A stretch of 64,000 nt of DNA from Acetobacteraceae bacterium (GTDB lineage Bacteria; Pseudomonadota; Alphaproteobacteria; Acetobacterales; Acetobacteraceae): NCBI GenBank assembly GCA_024280945.1, contig JAMXLO010000002.1:99825-163824 (forward strand), in the 5' to 3' direction. Each line of letters begins with the position of its first letter. Position 1 is the first letter of the stretch. This document shows, in pieces, positions 17,220 through 26,865 of the stretch. A program made the translations under genes and the position numbers. The notes under the pieces were generated by a model that was given only the letters and a program-made list of their open reading frames with translations, searched no databases and was not told the origin of the DNA.

Positions 17220-17311
17220 GCGGTGTGGAACGCGATGTTCCGCGACTGCTTCATATCGTCATGCCCTCGCAACCTTCGTGGCATGAGTAAACAATGTCCA
17301 CCCCCTGTCAC

Positions 17312-17809
17312 TCAAGCAGAGCGCAACCTACCGGCGACCACCAGGGCTGCGAGGCTCAACATGGCGAAGACACCACGCGCGAGATGGGACATTTCCCGGC
17401 GATCGCGCAATGGTCGCCAATCGTCTTCTATAGCCTGGCTTGGCCGGCCAAAGAAGTTGGCACCCGGGCCCCGCAGTTTGTGGTCCTTCAGCCAGACTTT
17501 GTTCACAGGAGGCGTAATCACCCAATATAATGCGTGCATGATGCGTAGGCATGTAAGGGCTGCCAGCACCAACCAGAAACGCGCTGTGGCCATCGACGTC
17601 AGGAGCAACAACAAGCCCGTCGACAGTATCGCGCCGAACTCACCGAACAGGCCGCCGATGGTGAAGCCCGGGTAGTAGATCGTCTGCACCGCGACATAAG
17701 TTTCACGTTGCAGTCGGCGCTTCCCCGGCAACTCCAATGCGTGCGCGAGCGGCAGTGCCATGCCCACCGACACAAGCAAGGTGCTCAGCACCTGTAGCAA
17801 TTCATACAT
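17312..17809 (-). CDS. small integral membrane protein, DUF1772-like
   Basis: The 165-residue protein has four hydrophobic helices (about 1-22, 42-72, 75-100 and near the C-terminus), with TIYYPGFTIGGLFGEFGA and ALYWVITPPVNKVWL between them. The pattern resembles the DUF1772/anthrone-oxygenase-like membrane family. The ATG at 17809 has an AGGAG site. It probably sits in the inner membrane; no function can be assigned. Confidence 0.7.
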   Translation of the reverse strand: MYELLQVLSTLLVSVGMALPLAHALELPGKRRLQRETYVAVQTIYYPGFTIGGLFGEFGAILSTGLLLLLTSMATARFWLVLAALTCLRIMHALYWVITPPVNKVWLKDHKLRGPGANFFGRPSQAIEDDWRPLRDRREMSHLARGVFAMLSLAALVVAGRLRSA

Positions 17810-18226
17810 TCTCGCTCCTCTGCCGGTGCATGCGGTCAAGCCCGGCGCGAAGGAAGCTCCGGGACGACCTTACGGCAGTCGCCTCGCTGTCCGTGCCTAC
17901 TTGAACTGTGGGATCGGACGATCGTATCGCTCGGCGGCGTGTTCGCTGACGCCCGGCGGCGTCCGAACCATGGCGTAGCGGCAGCGGTGCCGCTGTGATG
18001 CTGCCGGCGGCAGCCGCGCAGCCGGTGAGAGTTACCCCCGCGATACGTCCCGGTTGATCCCTTGCCTCCACTGACCCCCAAGGGAACGCACTCGGCTCGG
18101 ATACGTTCCGGTCGGTCAGGCCATGGCGGAACGCCAGGGCTGACATACTGCAAAAGCGGACTTGACCAGGGGCGACACGGGGCCGCCGTCACCATTTATG
18201 CGGCGTATGGATGGAGGCGTCAGGCC
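17810..18226. other. intergenic region without a supported gene
   Basis: This 417-base gap separates the membrane-protein gene (minus) from a small secreted protein (plus). On the minus strand a lipobox-like LTGCA segment and, in a different frame, a tail reading MVRTPPGVSEHAAERY can be seen. They could be the two halves of a decayed small lipoprotein, but no good start exists and I do not call it. Confidence 0.4.
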
Positions 18227-18502
18227 ATGACAATGGCGCGCACAAGTCTCCTCGCTCTTGTCGGCATACTGGCAGCAGGTATCGCGAGCGCACAGCAAGG
18301 GCAGCCAGCGAGCGGTGCTGGAGCCGCAGGTGGCCCTCCTGGGTTCGGTGGCGAAATCGGCAGGCTCGGCCCACAACAGGCGCCGACACAGCCGCGACCC
18401 TTGTTCAGCATCTTCGGCATGCCGGTTGGAATCTGGGCTCGCGTCCCCGCACCTTACAATGTCGCGGCCAACCGCAACCTCGCCTCTCGCCCGATCGAGT
18501 AA
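18227..18502 (+). CDS. small secreted or periplasmic protein of unknown function
   Basis: The 91-residue protein starts with a clear signal peptide (MTMARTSLLALVGILAAGIASAQQ, cleavage after ASA) followed by a Gly/Ala/Gln-rich linker and a short C-terminal segment FSIFGMPVGIWARVPAPYN. A GGAGG site lies about nine bases before the ATG. No domain is recognised. It is single and flanked by terminator-like structure downstream. Confidence 0.65.
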   Translation: MTMARTSLLALVGILAAGIASAQQGQPASGAGAAGGPPGFGGEIGRLGPQQAPTQPRPLFSIFGMPVGIWARVPAPYNVAANRNLASRPIE

Positions 18503-18535
18503 GCGTCGGCTGCCGCGGTTAGGAACGGCTGAAAA

Positions 18536-18566
18536 AATGATGGCGGAACCTGGCCCCGCCATCATT
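18536..18566 (-). terminator. rho-independent terminator for the gene at 18617-20143
   Basis: An 11-bp perfect stem (AATGATGGCGG at 18536-18546 and CCGCCATCATT at 18556-18566) is flanked on its left by an A run. For leftward transcripts that is a stem followed by a run of Us, the standard intrinsic terminator. It may also stop the convergent small gene ending at 18502. Confidence 0.8.
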
Positions 18567-18616
18567 GGCGCCTTGTGATGAAACGAAAGCGCGGGCGCGG
18601 CTCGCACCCGCTCTCC

Positions 18617-20143
18617 TTACGCTGCGTGCATCAGTTCCAGCGCGTCCTCGTAAACCGACATGTTCTTGCCGAACGAGATCGCTGCCGCCTGGCAGCCGCA
18701 CACCAGGTGCATCCACCGCCACGGCTCGCGCGTGTTGTGGAACTCCTCGATCACCGCCTGATGGTGCTTGAAGGCGTGCATCTCGGTGAAATTGTCATGG
18801 CAGACAATCTGAGCGAGCCGGTTGATCAGCACCTGCGGATCGTAGCGGAGATTCACGTATTGCTGTGCCAGGTTGACGGTCTCTTTCACCTCCGGCACCG
18901 CACGCATCATCCCAAGATTCGTCACCGTCGACCAGTCGGTCGGCGGCTGCGTGTAGATGCTCTGGGTGATCGCCTCGAGCAGCTCCTCCTGTGACCGGTG
19001 AGGCAGCGCGGCGACCGCGGTGGCATCCGGCTGCAACTCGGCCTCCATGCGATACTGGGTCGACTTCACCTCCGGCCCGGTGTGCCACAGCAGCAGGGTC
19101 AGCAGCTTGTTCTTCATGCTGAACCCGTCGAGCCGGATCAGGTAGCGCCGAAGGTTGGCACTGGTGTGCAGGTGCACATCCATCGGATTGCCGGTGAGCG
19201 AGCGGAGGAACAGGCCCGCCGCGCCAATCGACAACGCCTCGCCGGCGCCCTCCAGTGACAGGCCATCGGCCAGCGCCTGGGCGATCATCTTCGGGATGTC
19301 GGGGTAGCCCTTTACCGCCCGAATCGCTTCGCCAAGTTCGCCGATCTTCCTCGTCTCATCCTCGCCGGTGCGCTGGCGAAGGATGCGGTTCAGCAGCCCA
19401 TGCTCCTCGATCAGCGCATCGGCTTCCGGGACCAGGCGCTGGGCAGGGAAGCGGGCCACGTAACGGACCGCCGGGCGGAACAGAACTTTGAGGTGTTCCG
19501 TGCCGAAAGTCTCGAGGGCGCGCCAGAGATAGCCGGGGAACAGGAAGTAGTGGTCGTCCAGCGCGTTCTTCGGCAGGGCGACACTCATCAGCAGGTCGAA
19601 CGCCTCTATGGCGGGGACGTGATCCCAGAGCCACAGGAAGATGTGGTCCGCCTTGAGCGCCTCGCCGCGGCTGCACGCCTTCAGGAAGGCTTCCTTGGCC
19701 GCTTCGATGCCCTCGGTCGTGGCTGCCTCCTCGCCCGAGCCGTCGGCGGCGAGATCGGCGGTGCGGCTAACCTGGGCGCCCGAAGGATCGAGCGGGGCGA
19801 ACTCCAGCAGGCTGAACGGCGACGTCACCGGGTCGTTGATGTGCTTGTTCGAGAGCGCGACGTGCTGGAGGATCGGCATGAACCTGTCCTCGCCTTCCAG
19901 ACGGTTCACCAGGTTGGTGATCGCGTGCAGACCGGCCAGCGGATGCAGCGGGCCGCCATGATGGCCGGGGGGCAGATCGGCCGAACGGACCACCGCGAGT
20001 GCGGAGGCGGTCAGCATGGTCTTGGTGGGTGTGCCGGAGCGCAGCTTCTCAAGCGTGCGATCAATAATTTCGGCAGGCGGGGTCTGCTCGATGAACTGGA
20101 CCAGTGGTTCGATGGTATCAGGATATTGGACACGTCGATGCAT
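18617..20143 (-). CDS. conserved-looking 508-residue protein of unknown function
   Basis: The protein is mostly helical, with a histidine-rich stretch early (PPGHHGGPLHPLAGLH near 60-75) and another late (MHAFKHHQAVIEEFHN). It has no signal peptide and no recognisable motif. It begins MHRRVQYPDT at the ATG at 20143, which has a GAGGAG site; a longer reading to 20395 looks non-coding. An intrinsic terminator follows. It is divergent from a Crp-type regulator across a 364-base gap with a large palindrome, so that regulator may control it. The clustered histidines could bind metal, which is inference. Confidence 0.8.
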   Translation of the reverse strand: MHRRVQYPDTIEPLVQFIEQTPPAEIIDRTLEKLRSGTPTKTMLTASALAVVRSADLPPGHHGGPLHPLAGLHAITNLVNRLEGEDRFMPILQHVALSNKHINDPVTSPFSLLEFAPLDPSGAQVSRTADLAADGSGEEAATTEGIEAAKEAFLKACSRGEALKADHIFLWLWDHVPAIEAFDLLMSVALPKNALDDHYFLFPGYLWRALETFGTEHLKVLFRPAVRYVARFPAQRLVPEADALIEEHGLLNRILRQRTGEDETRKIGELGEAIRAVKGYPDIPKMIAQALADGLSLEGAGEALSIGAAGLFLRSLTGNPMDVHLHTSANLRRYLIRLDGFSMKNKLLTLLLWHTGPEVKSTQYRMEAELQPDATAVAALPHRSQEELLEAITQSIYTQPPTDWSTVTNLGMMRAVPEVKETVNLAQQYVNLRYDPQVLINRLAQIVCHDNFTEMHAFKHHQAVIEEFHNTREPWRWMHLVCGCQAAAISFGKNMSVYEDALELMHAA

Positions 20144-20356
20144 TCGTGGACTCCTCGTCGTCGGTGCGTCTGCGCAGGTGCAGGCGGCGGTTGGTTTCGC
20201 CTTGCCATGCTCCGCCAGCGGCTGCCTGCGGAGGAGGCAACGCGAGGGACTACTTGCTTTCGCGATCTGGCTCATGGTCGGACGGTAGGACCTGGGTGTC
20301 AATGTTGCGGTAGCAGGTTCCGCTTTCAGCCGGACAGATCGCCTATTGGACCCGAA

Positions 20357-20393
20357 GCGGCCGCGAGCGGCAGCATGCCACAGTCGCGGCCGC
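20357..20393. promoter_or_regulatory. palindrome in the divergent promoter region
   Basis: Arms GCGGCCGCGA (20357-20366) and TCGCGGCCGC (20384-20393) are exact inverted repeats with a 17-base spacer, in the 364-base gap between the divergent 508-residue gene and the Crp-type gene. It does not match the Crp/Fnr consensus and could be an operator or an RNA hairpin in the leader of the Crp gene. The rest of this gap shows no gene. Confidence 0.4.
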
Positions 20394-20507
20394 AAAGAGG
20401 ATCCATGGAGTGTGTGTATCGTGCCACTTGTGTGCCGCTGCTCGGCACCGCATCATGCATTGCCTGTACCAAGTAAGCCTTTCACAGCCCTCGCTACCGA
20501 GAAAACT

Positions 20508-21203
20508 ATGACAGCGTTGCTCGATGTCGCGCCCTTCAAAGGTGTCGATCCTCTCGAACTGGACCGCCTTGAGGCGACCGGACGAATTGTCGAGCCACGC
20601 GACGGGTCAAAGGTGTTCTCGGAGGGCGATGAGGCGGACGCCGTGTACGCCGTGATTGGCGGCACAGGCCACGTCCGCATCGGTGCAATCGACCGAAGCA
20701 GCAAAGGTCTCATGATTGAGATCTTCGGGGTTGGCGACATTTTTGGCGAAATCGGCGTCATTGACGGCGGTACGCGTTCGGCGGACGCCGTCGTCGAAGG
20801 TCGCGTGAGACTGTTGCGACTTAGCCGCAAGGTGTTTCTTGAGGCACTCAACAACAATGCATCTCTCGGCGCCGATCTATGCCTCATGTTCTCCCGGCGC
20901 CTGCGTCGGACGTCGCTGCTGTTCCGCGACGCGACCTTTGAAAGCCTCGAGGTCCGGCTGGCAAAGCAGGTGCTGTACCTCGCGGCGCGCGACGGTCGCC
21001 GTACGGAACGGGGCCTGCAGCTGGGCGGACGGTTCCGCCAGGGGGATCTGGCGGATTTGCTTGGCGCAACGACGCGCAGCATCATCACCATCCTGAACTC
21101 CTGGCGCGCGAATGGTCTGGTTGCTTTTGACCCGGCACGGGCTCAGCTGACGATATGCCGCGAACAGGAGCTGCAGCAGATGATCGGTTCTGAAGCCGAC
21201 TGA
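20508..21203 (+). CDS. Crp/Fnr-family transcriptional regulator
   Basis: The 231-residue protein has an N-terminal cyclic-nucleotide-binding-like beta barrel (FSEGDEADAVYAVIGGTGHVRI, FGVGDIFGEIGVIDGGTRSADAV), a long dimerisation helix (LCLMFSRRLRRTS) and a C-terminal winged helix with RQGDLADLLGATTRSIITILNSW as recognition helix-turn-helix. The phosphate-binding cassette has GEIGVIDGGTRSADA rather than the exact E. coli CRP set, so cAMP binding is uncertain. There is no N-terminal Cys cluster, so it is not an Fnr oxygen sensor. Likely targets are its own promoter and the divergent gene. Confidence 0.92.
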   Translation: MTALLDVAPFKGVDPLELDRLEATGRIVEPRDGSKVFSEGDEADAVYAVIGGTGHVRIGAIDRSSKGLMIEIFGVGDIFGEIGVIDGGTRSADAVVEGRVRLLRLSRKVFLEALNNNASLGADLCLMFSRRLRRTSLLFRDATFESLEVRLAKQVLYLAARDGRRTERGLQLGGRFRQGDLADLLGATTRSIITILNSWRANGLVAFDPARAQLTICREQELQQMIGSEAD

Positions 21204-21400
21204 GCTCCAATTCGTGGCGAAGCGCAGCACGCTCATACTTTGAGTGCATGCTCTACATTAGACCGCTTCATGTTCGGCCAAACGAGGTATTTCCACAGCA
21301 GGAACGGATGCTTTAACTCGACACAGCTTGTCGTACATCAAATTCGATCATCTGTATGCGCTATCCCGCGGACCTGGCTAACGCCGCGTAAGGGGGTCAT

Positions 21401-22582
21401 GTGACTTTCGACGCGGTTCGCAGTCGCTACGAGCAACATCTCTCTTCGTTGGATCTGGCAAGGATAGGAGCAAGCCTGCTTGTCCTATTCTATCATGTCC
21501 ACTCAATAACAAGCCCGATCACCGGAAAGATGCCGTTCGGAGGCCTCTTTCAAAGCGGCAGCAGTCGTGGTGTGGATATCTTCTTCGTGTTGAGCGGCTG
21601 TATCATCCTGTGGCGTCACCGACAGGAAGTCGGCCAACCGAGGCGCTGGCCTGCCTACATGTCGCGGCGCCTGCTCCGCATTTATCCGCCAGCGCTCATC
21701 ATGACGGTGATTGCGGCGACAATGTACGCGAGCGGATTCGGAGGCGCTGAGAAAGCGGTCAAACTGGAGAGCCACAACCTCATGCTCAGCCTGTTGCTGA
21801 TGGCTGAACGCTCCTCCTCCGTACTCAATGTGGCGTGGACGCTGAAATATGTGGTCTTCTTCTACGTGCTGTTCGGCCTTGCCATCATTGACCGTCGGCT
21901 TGGTGCGCTTGCAATTGCGACCTGGCAATTGGCCATCTTGGTTCATGTCTATGCAGGCCTGGGCGGAAGCCAGTGGGATGCCTACTTTCTCCAGCCGATG
22001 GGCCTTGAGTTCGGCATCGGGGCGGCGGCCGCGCTGCTTATAGCCTGCTTCCCCGTCGGACTCCCGTTGCGAGCATGCCGCAGTCTGCTGATCGGCGGCC
22101 TCGGCGTGTTCTTCTCGCTCAAGCTGTACGAATCCTTTGTGTTGCACCAGGAACTGCCCGCAGACGTGTCAGTCTGGGTATTCGGCATGAGCTCCGCCTC
22201 GATGATCGCCGGACTCGCTCTGCTGGATTTGCGCGGCCACATCCGCCTGCCGCCGATATTCAGGCTCCTCGGAGCAGCATCGTTTTCGATGTACCTGGTG
22301 AACTACTCGGCGATCGTCATCGCAGTCCGGGTCATGCAACTCGCCGGCGTTCCTCTCGGTGGCAATATTACCGCATTCACTCTGGCTGGTTTGGCAATCT
22401 GCTGCGGCCTGGTGTTCCACGTCCTCATTGATCAGCCGCTGCAGCGAGAATTGCGAACACATCAATGGCTCGGTTCACACAGGAACAGTTTGGCCGCCAA
22501 AATGCCAGCAAGAGCTCAGATCGGCCCGCGGACTACCGCCCTGTCAGAATCCGCTCCACCAGTTGCTTCACCGTCGGGATGA
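21401..22582 (+). CDS. acyltransferase 3 family membrane protein (OafA/YrhL-like)
   Basis: The 393-residue protein has about ten membrane helices. Its N-terminus matches the acyltransferase-3 family: LDLARIGASLLVLFYHVHSI (with the conserved histidine), SRGVDIFFVLSG and SRRLLRIYPP. Such enzymes O-acylate surface polysaccharides, lipids or antibiotics. Start is GTG with an AAGGGGG site. The C-terminal tail overlaps the convergent nitronate-monooxygenase-like gene by 50 bases. No glycan genes are adjacent, so its substrate cannot be inferred. Confidence 0.9.
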   Translation: MTFDAVRSRYEQHLSSLDLARIGASLLVLFYHVHSITSPITGKMPFGGLFQSGSSRGVDIFFVLSGCIILWRHRQEVGQPRRWPAYMSRRLLRIYPPALIMTVIAATMYASGFGGAEKAVKLESHNLMLSLLLMAERSSSVLNVAWTLKYVVFFYVLFGLAIIDRRLGALAIATWQLAILVHVYAGLGGSQWDAYFLQPMGLEFGIGAAAALLIACFPVGLPLRACRSLLIGGLGVFFSLKLYESFVLHQELPADVSVWVFGMSSASMIAGLALLDLRGHIRLPPIFRLLGAASFSMYLVNYSAIVIAVRVMQLAGVPLGGNITAFTLAGLAICCGLVFHVLIDQPLQRELRTHQWLGSHRNSLAAKMPARAQIGPRTTALSESAPPVASPSG

Positions 22583-23945
22583 AGCCGTTCGAGTAGTACG
22601 GATCCTTGGCGAACCTGAATGCATTGTGCCCACTGAACATCAGGTTCCGCTCCAACGCGGCGGACTCGTCGCTCTCATGCGCGATGCTTTGCAGAGTCTT
22701 CTGAATACAGAAGCTCCGCGGGTCAGGCCGCTTGCCCGTGCTGTAGTCAGGATCCTGCTGTTCCCAGTTGGAAAACCGACATTGGCTCAGGCAGCCCATA
22801 CAAGCGACCTGGTCGGCCAGAATTTCCCTCGCCTTTTCAGGCGAGACGAACACCAATGTGGAGTCCGGAGTGCGCAAGGCTTCCGTAAAGCCCTGGGCCT
22901 CCCAGCGGCGCGCACGCTCGAGGTCGGCCGGCGTCAGATAGACCACGCGCTTGCGCGGGCCCACGCCGTACTGGGCGACATGCTCGCCGATCACCTCCGT
23001 GGTGTACGCCACCTGACGGTCGCTTCTGTCGCGCAGTTCCTGGATGAAGCCGTTGTTCACCGCACTCGAATAGAACCCGGTGGGGCTGAATCGGTTCAGG
23101 AAGACATCTCCTTCCTGCAGCGTGCGCAGGCGTTCCTTCCATGCATCGCCGATCGGGCTTTCCTTGGTCAGCAGTGGACGCGTACCGAACTGAAATGCCA
23201 TCGGCGCCAGATCGGGATTGTCGATCCAGTCCTGCCATTCCTCCAGCCACCAAACGCCGCCTGCCATGATGATCGGCGTGTCGTGCAGGCCGAACTCACG
23301 CATCAGCTTTCTAAGTGCGAGCACGCGCGGGAAGGGATCTTCGGGCTTGGTCGGATCCTCGCTGTTGGACAGGCCGTTGTGGCCGCCTGCGAGCCAAGGG
23401 TCCTCATAGACCACGCCGCCCAGCAGGGACGCCGCCTTGCAATAGGCGCGCTTCCATAGAGCGTTGAATGCACGGGCAGATGACACAATCGGGTAGTAGT
23501 AGACGTTGAACCGGGCAGCGATCTCGGACAGCCGGTACGGCATGCCGGCGCCACACGTGATGCCGTTGACGATGCCCTTCGCCTGCTCCAGCACCTCGGT
23601 GATGATGCGTTCGGCCGCACCCATCTCCCAGAGGATGTTTGCATGGATGCGTCCCTTGCCGCGGGCCAAGTCGTACGCGCGGCGCGCCTGAGTGAGTGCG
23701 CCCTGGATCGCATAGGAAACCAGTTCTTCGTGCCGCTCCCTGCGGGTGCGACCGTGATAGACCTGGGGAATTCGTCGCCCGTTGGCGTCAAAGCTGTCCG
23801 CGTTGACGGCGCTGAAGGTGCCGACCCCGCCAGTGAAGGCCCAGTTGCCGGACGAGATTCCGTTCGAGATAGAGATGCCCTTGCCGCCCTCCACGAGTGG
23901 CAGCACCTCCGCCCCACCCATGCGGATCGCGTTGATCAGCTTCAT
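22533..23945 (-). CDS. nitronate monooxygenase-like (2-nitropropane dioxygenase family) protein with Cys cluster
   Basis: The 470-residue TIM-barrel flavoprotein has an N-terminal region MGGAEVLPLVEGGKGISISNG, a glycine-rich GITCGAGMPYRLSE and PIIMAGGVWWLEEW followed by MAFQFGTRPLLTKES, the FMN-binding end of NPD enzymes. The C-terminal extension contains Cys382, Cys385 and Cys389 (CMGCLSQC) and Cys413, suggesting an iron-sulfur or metal site that ordinary NPD proteins lack. The ATG at 23945 is preferred for its GGGAGG site. The substrate is unknown; PfaD-like enoyl reductase chemistry is an alternative. Confidence 0.82.
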   Translation of the reverse strand: MKLINAIRMGGAEVLPLVEGGKGISISNGISSGNWAFTGGVGTFSAVNADSFDANGRRIPQVYHGRTRRERHEELVSYAIQGALTQARRAYDLARGKGRIHANILWEMGAAERIITEVLEQAKGIVNGITCGAGMPYRLSEIAARFNVYYYPIVSSARAFNALWKRAYCKAASLLGGVVYEDPWLAGGHNGLSNSEDPTKPEDPFPRVLALRKLMREFGLHDTPIIMAGGVWWLEEWQDWIDNPDLAPMAFQFGTRPLLTKESPIGDAWKERLRTLQEGDVFLNRFSPTGFYSSAVNNGFIQELRDRSDRQVAYTTEVIGEHVAQYGVGPRKRVVYLTPADLERARRWEAQGFTEALRTPDSTLVFVSPEKAREILADQVACMGCLSQCRFSNWEQQDPDYSTGKRPDPRSFCIQKTLQSIAHESDESAALERNLMFSGHNAFRFAKDPYYSNGFIPTVKQLVERILTGR

Positions 23946-24020
23946 GGGCCCTTGCCTCCCACAGGCCATACGACACAACCGTTACGGCGGTTGTCTCCGG
24001 ATGCAAAGTGAAAACCCGGC

Positions 24021-24052
24021 CTGTCATGGCCGGCTTGCGCCGGCCATGACAG
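24021..24052. repeat. palindromic GTCATGGCCGG element downstream of pnp
   Basis: Perfect 13-bp arms CTGTCATGGCCGG (24021-24033) and CCGGCCATGACAG (24040-24052) flank a 6-base loop. It follows the pnp stop at 24059 in the leftward direction, so it may terminate or stabilise pnp mRNA. Its core GGCCGG/CCGGCCATGAC recurs in the element at 43266-43350, suggesting a repeated family in this genome. Confidence 0.75.
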
Positions 24053-24058
24053 TGAGAA

Positions 24059-26272
24059 CTACTCTCCGATCGCCGGCTGTTCGGCGACTTCGGGTGGCAC
24101 GGCCTCGACCGGCGGCTGCTGTTCGCGACGTTCGCGGCGGTCACCACGGCCAGGCTTGGCGCCGACCTTCTCCGTGATGTCTTCACCAGTCGCCTGATCG
24201 ACCACCCGCATCGACAGCTTCACCTTGCCGCGCTCGTCGAAGCCGACGACCTTCACCTTCACCGGGTCGCCGACGTTCACCACGTCGGTGGTCTTGCCGA
24301 CGCGGCCCGGCTGCAACTCGCTGATATGCACCAGCCCATCGCGCGAGCCCAGGAAGTTGACGAAGGCGCCGAATTCAGCAGTCTTCACCACCTTGCCGTT
24401 GTAGATCACGCCGACCTCCGGCTCCGCGACGATGCCACGAATCCAGTCGATCGCCCGCTGCGCCAGCAGCGCATCGGTGGCCGCGATCTTGATCGTGCCA
24501 TCGTCCTCGATATCGATCTTGCAGCCAGTCTGCTCAACGATCTCGCGGATCACCTTGCCGCCAGTGCCGATCACCTCGCGGATCTTCTCGCGCGGCACGT
24601 TCATCACGGTGATCCGCGGTGCGGTGGCGGCCACGTCGCCGCGGTGGCCGGTGAGCGCCTTGGCCATCTCGCCCAGGATGTGCATCCGCCCCTCGCGCGC
24701 CTGACCAAGCGCGATTCGCATGATGTCCGGCGTGATCGAGGTGATCTTGATGTCCATCTGAAGCGCAGTGACGCCAGCCTCGGTGCCCGCGACCTTGAAG
24801 TCCATGTCGCCCAGGTGATCCTCGTCGCCCAGGATGTCGGACAGCACGGCGAATCCGCGGTCCTCCTTGATCAGGCCCATGGCGATACCCGCGACCGGCC
24901 GTCTCAGCGGAACACCCGCGTCCATCAGCGCAAGCGAGCTGCCGCACACGGTCGCCATCGACGAGGAGCCGTTGCTTTCGGTGATCTCCGAGACGACGCG
25001 CAGCGTGTAGGGGAACTTGTCCTTGACCGGCAGCAGCGGATGCACCGCACGCCAGGCCAATTTGCCGTGCCCCACTTCCCGGCGTCCCGGCGATCCCAGC
25101 CGCCCTGCCTCGCCGACCGAATAGGGGGGAAAATTGTAGTGCAGCATGAAGTGCTCGCGGTACTCGCCCTCGAGCGCGTCGATCACCTGCTCGTCCTGTC
25201 CGGTGCCCAAGGTGGCCACGCAGAACGCCTGGGTCTCGCCACGGGTGAACAGCGCCGAGCCGTGTGCCCGCGGCAGAATGCCCACCTCGGCGATGATGGG
25301 TCGGATTGATGTGGTGTCTCGTCCGTCGATGCGCCTGCCAGTGTCCAGGATGGCGCTGCGGACCACGTCCGCCTCTAGGTCATGGAACCGCGCCTTCGCC
25401 TTTTCCGGGTCCGCGCCTTCCGCCGCCAGTGCTTCCAGCATCCGGGCGCGCACCGCATCGACCTGCAGATGCCGCGCCTCCTTGGCCGGCTCGCGATACG
25501 CCTCCTCCAGGCCGGCGCGAGCCAGTGCGTCCACGCGCGCCTTCAAGGCCTGCTCCTCCGCCGTCGGCTCTGGGAGCGTCCAGGGGTCCTTCGCCGCATG
25601 CTCTGCCAGCTCGATGATCGCCTGGATCACCGGCTGGAAGCTCTCATGGCCGAAGGTGACGGCACCGAGCATGACGTCCTCGGGCAGTTCCTGCGCCTCG
25701 GACTCCACCATCAGCACGCCTTCCGAGGTCCCCGCCACCACAAGGTCGAGCTGCGTGTTCTTCATCTGCTCGGCCGTAGGATTGAGGATGTACTGGCCGT
25801 CCTGATATCCCACCCGGGCAGCCCCCACCGGGCCGAAGAACGGAATGCCGGACAGCGTCAGTGCTGCCGAGCAGCCGATCATCGAGACGATGTCCGGGTC
25901 ATTCTCCAGGTCGTGGCTCAGCACGGTGGCCACCACCTGGACCTCGTTGCGGAAATTGTCGGGAAACAATGGGCGGATCGGCCGATCGATCAGGCGGGAC
26001 TTCAGCACCTCGACCTCGGACGGCCTTCCTTCACGCTTGAAAAAGCCGCCGGGGATCTTTCCGGCAGCGAAGGCCTTCTCCTGATAGTTGACGGTGAGCG
26101 GGAAGAAGTCCTGCCCCGGCCGCGAGCTCTTCACCCCGACAGCGGTGCACAAGACAATTGTGTCACCATAGCGGGCCATGACGGCGCCATCGGCCTGGCG
26201 CGCAATCTTCCCCGTCTCCAGGATTAGCTTACGTCCTCCCCAGTCGAGTTCCTTGCGATAGTAGTTGAACAT
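24059..26272 (-). CDS. pnp: polyribonucleotide nucleotidyltransferase (PNPase)
   Basis: The 737-residue protein has two RNase PH domains ([11 protein letters not shown] and [11 protein letters not shown] in the first; [20 protein letters not shown] and [22 protein letters not shown] in the second), a KH domain with [14 protein letters not shown], and an S1 domain with [17 protein letters not shown]. It phosphorolytically degrades RNA from the 3' end and works in the degradosome. The length is normal. It lies downstream of rpsO with a 323-base gap, the conserved rpsO-pnp order, in which PNPase autoregulation commonly uses the leader. Confidence 0.98.
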   Translation of the reverse strand: MFNYYRKELDWGGRKLILETGKIARQADGAVMARYGDTIVLCTAVGVKSSRPGQDFFPLTVNYQEKAFAAGKIPGGFFKREGRPSEVEVLKSRLIDRPIRPLFPDNFRNEVQVVATVLSHDLENDPDIVSMIGCSAALTLSGIPFFGPVGAARVGYQDGQYILNPTAEQMKNTQLDLVVAGTSEGVLMVESEAQELPEDVMLGAVTFGHESFQPVIQAIIELAEHAAKDPWTLPEPTAEEQALKARVDALARAGLEEAYREPAKEARHLQVDAVRARMLEALAAEGADPEKAKARFHDLEADVVRSAILDTGRRIDGRDTTSIRPIIAEVGILPRAHGSALFTRGETQAFCVATLGTGQDEQVIDALEGEYREHFMLHYNFPPYSVGEAGRLGSPGRREVGHGKLAWRAVHPLLPVKDKFPYTLRVVSEITESNGSSSMATVCGSSLALMDAGVPLRRPVAGIAMGLIKEDRGFAVLSDILGDEDHLGDMDFKVAGTEAGVTALQMDIKITSITPDIMRIALGQAREGRMHILGEMAKALTGHRGDVAATAPRITVMNVPREKIREVIGTGGKVIREIVEQTGCKIDIEDDGTIKIAATDALLAQRAIDWIRGIVAEPEVGVIYNGKVVKTAEFGAFVNFLGSRDGLVHISELQPGRVGKTTDVVNVGDPVKVKVVGFDERGKVKLSMRVVDQATGEDITEKVGAKPGRGDRRERREQQPPVEAVPPEVAEQPAIGE

Positions 26273-26595
26273 TCATTCGTCCTTGCAGATGCGCGGACAT
26301 CGGCGGGCGGTCGATTCCGGTGCGGCCGGGGCCCAACTGGGCGGGAGGCGGCGTCTCGGGTCGCATGGATGGCGCGGGCTGCGTTGGCGGAAAGCGCGGG
26401 CGCAGCCGCGGGCCATGTGGCCGGAAACGCCGTCGCGAACCCGCACCTCGGGTCGCCGGAACGGCGGTCTCGATCGGTCCGCCGCGTGACCGCGGCGTTG
26501 GGGGCCACAGCGCCCCCCGGCGTTGCCCCGCACCACCATGGTCCGGGGGTAGGCGCCGCTTTTGCCCATATAGGGGTACACGGCGGCGAAAACAG
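26273..26595. other. GC-rich rpsO-pnp spacer
   Basis: This 323-base spacer holds no convincing gene. It is very GC-rich with short self-complementary stretches, and probably contains the rpsO terminator, a pnp promoter and the pnp leader that RNase III and PNPase target in well-studied bacteria. The elements cannot be placed exactly by eye. Confidence 0.5.
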
Positions 26596-26865
26596 TTAAC
26601 GGCGCAGATTCAGCCGGCCGATCAGGGTCTCGTAGCGGCTGAAATCCTTCGCCTTGAGGTAATCCAGCAGCCGCCGGCGCCGCCCGACCAGCATCAACAG
26701 GCCACGGCGCGAGTGAAAATCCTTGGCGTGGGTCTTCAGGTGCTCGGTCAGATTGGAAATCCGCTCGGAAAGGATGGCCACCTGCACTTCCGGGCTGCCG
26801 GTGTCCGCCGGCGCAGTGGCGTATTCGCCGATCAGCGCCGTACGGCGCTCCGCAGTTATCGACAT
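26596..26865 (-). CDS. rpsO: 30S ribosomal protein S15
   Basis: The 89-residue protein is full length and shows the S15 pattern: [25 protein letters not shown] in pieces, [22 protein letters not shown] and [12 protein letters not shown] at the end. It binds 16S rRNA early in small-subunit assembly. It is upstream of pnp as expected, but truB, its usual upstream neighbour, is about 8.8 kb away. Confidence 0.98.
   Translation of the reverse strand: MSITAERRTALIGEYATAPADTGSPEVQVAILSERISNLTEHLKTHAKDFHSRRGLLMLVGRRRRLLDYLKAKDFSRYETLIGRLNLRR

Noticed and set aside
17836..18195. Possible small lipoprotein on the minus strand (LTGCA lipobox-like)
   Set aside because: The lipobox and the plausible C-terminal tail are in different frames and there is no good start codon.
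20144..20395. N-terminal extension of the 508-residue protein
   Set aside because: The residues look random and cover the shared promoter gap; the ATG at 20143 has a GAGGAG site.
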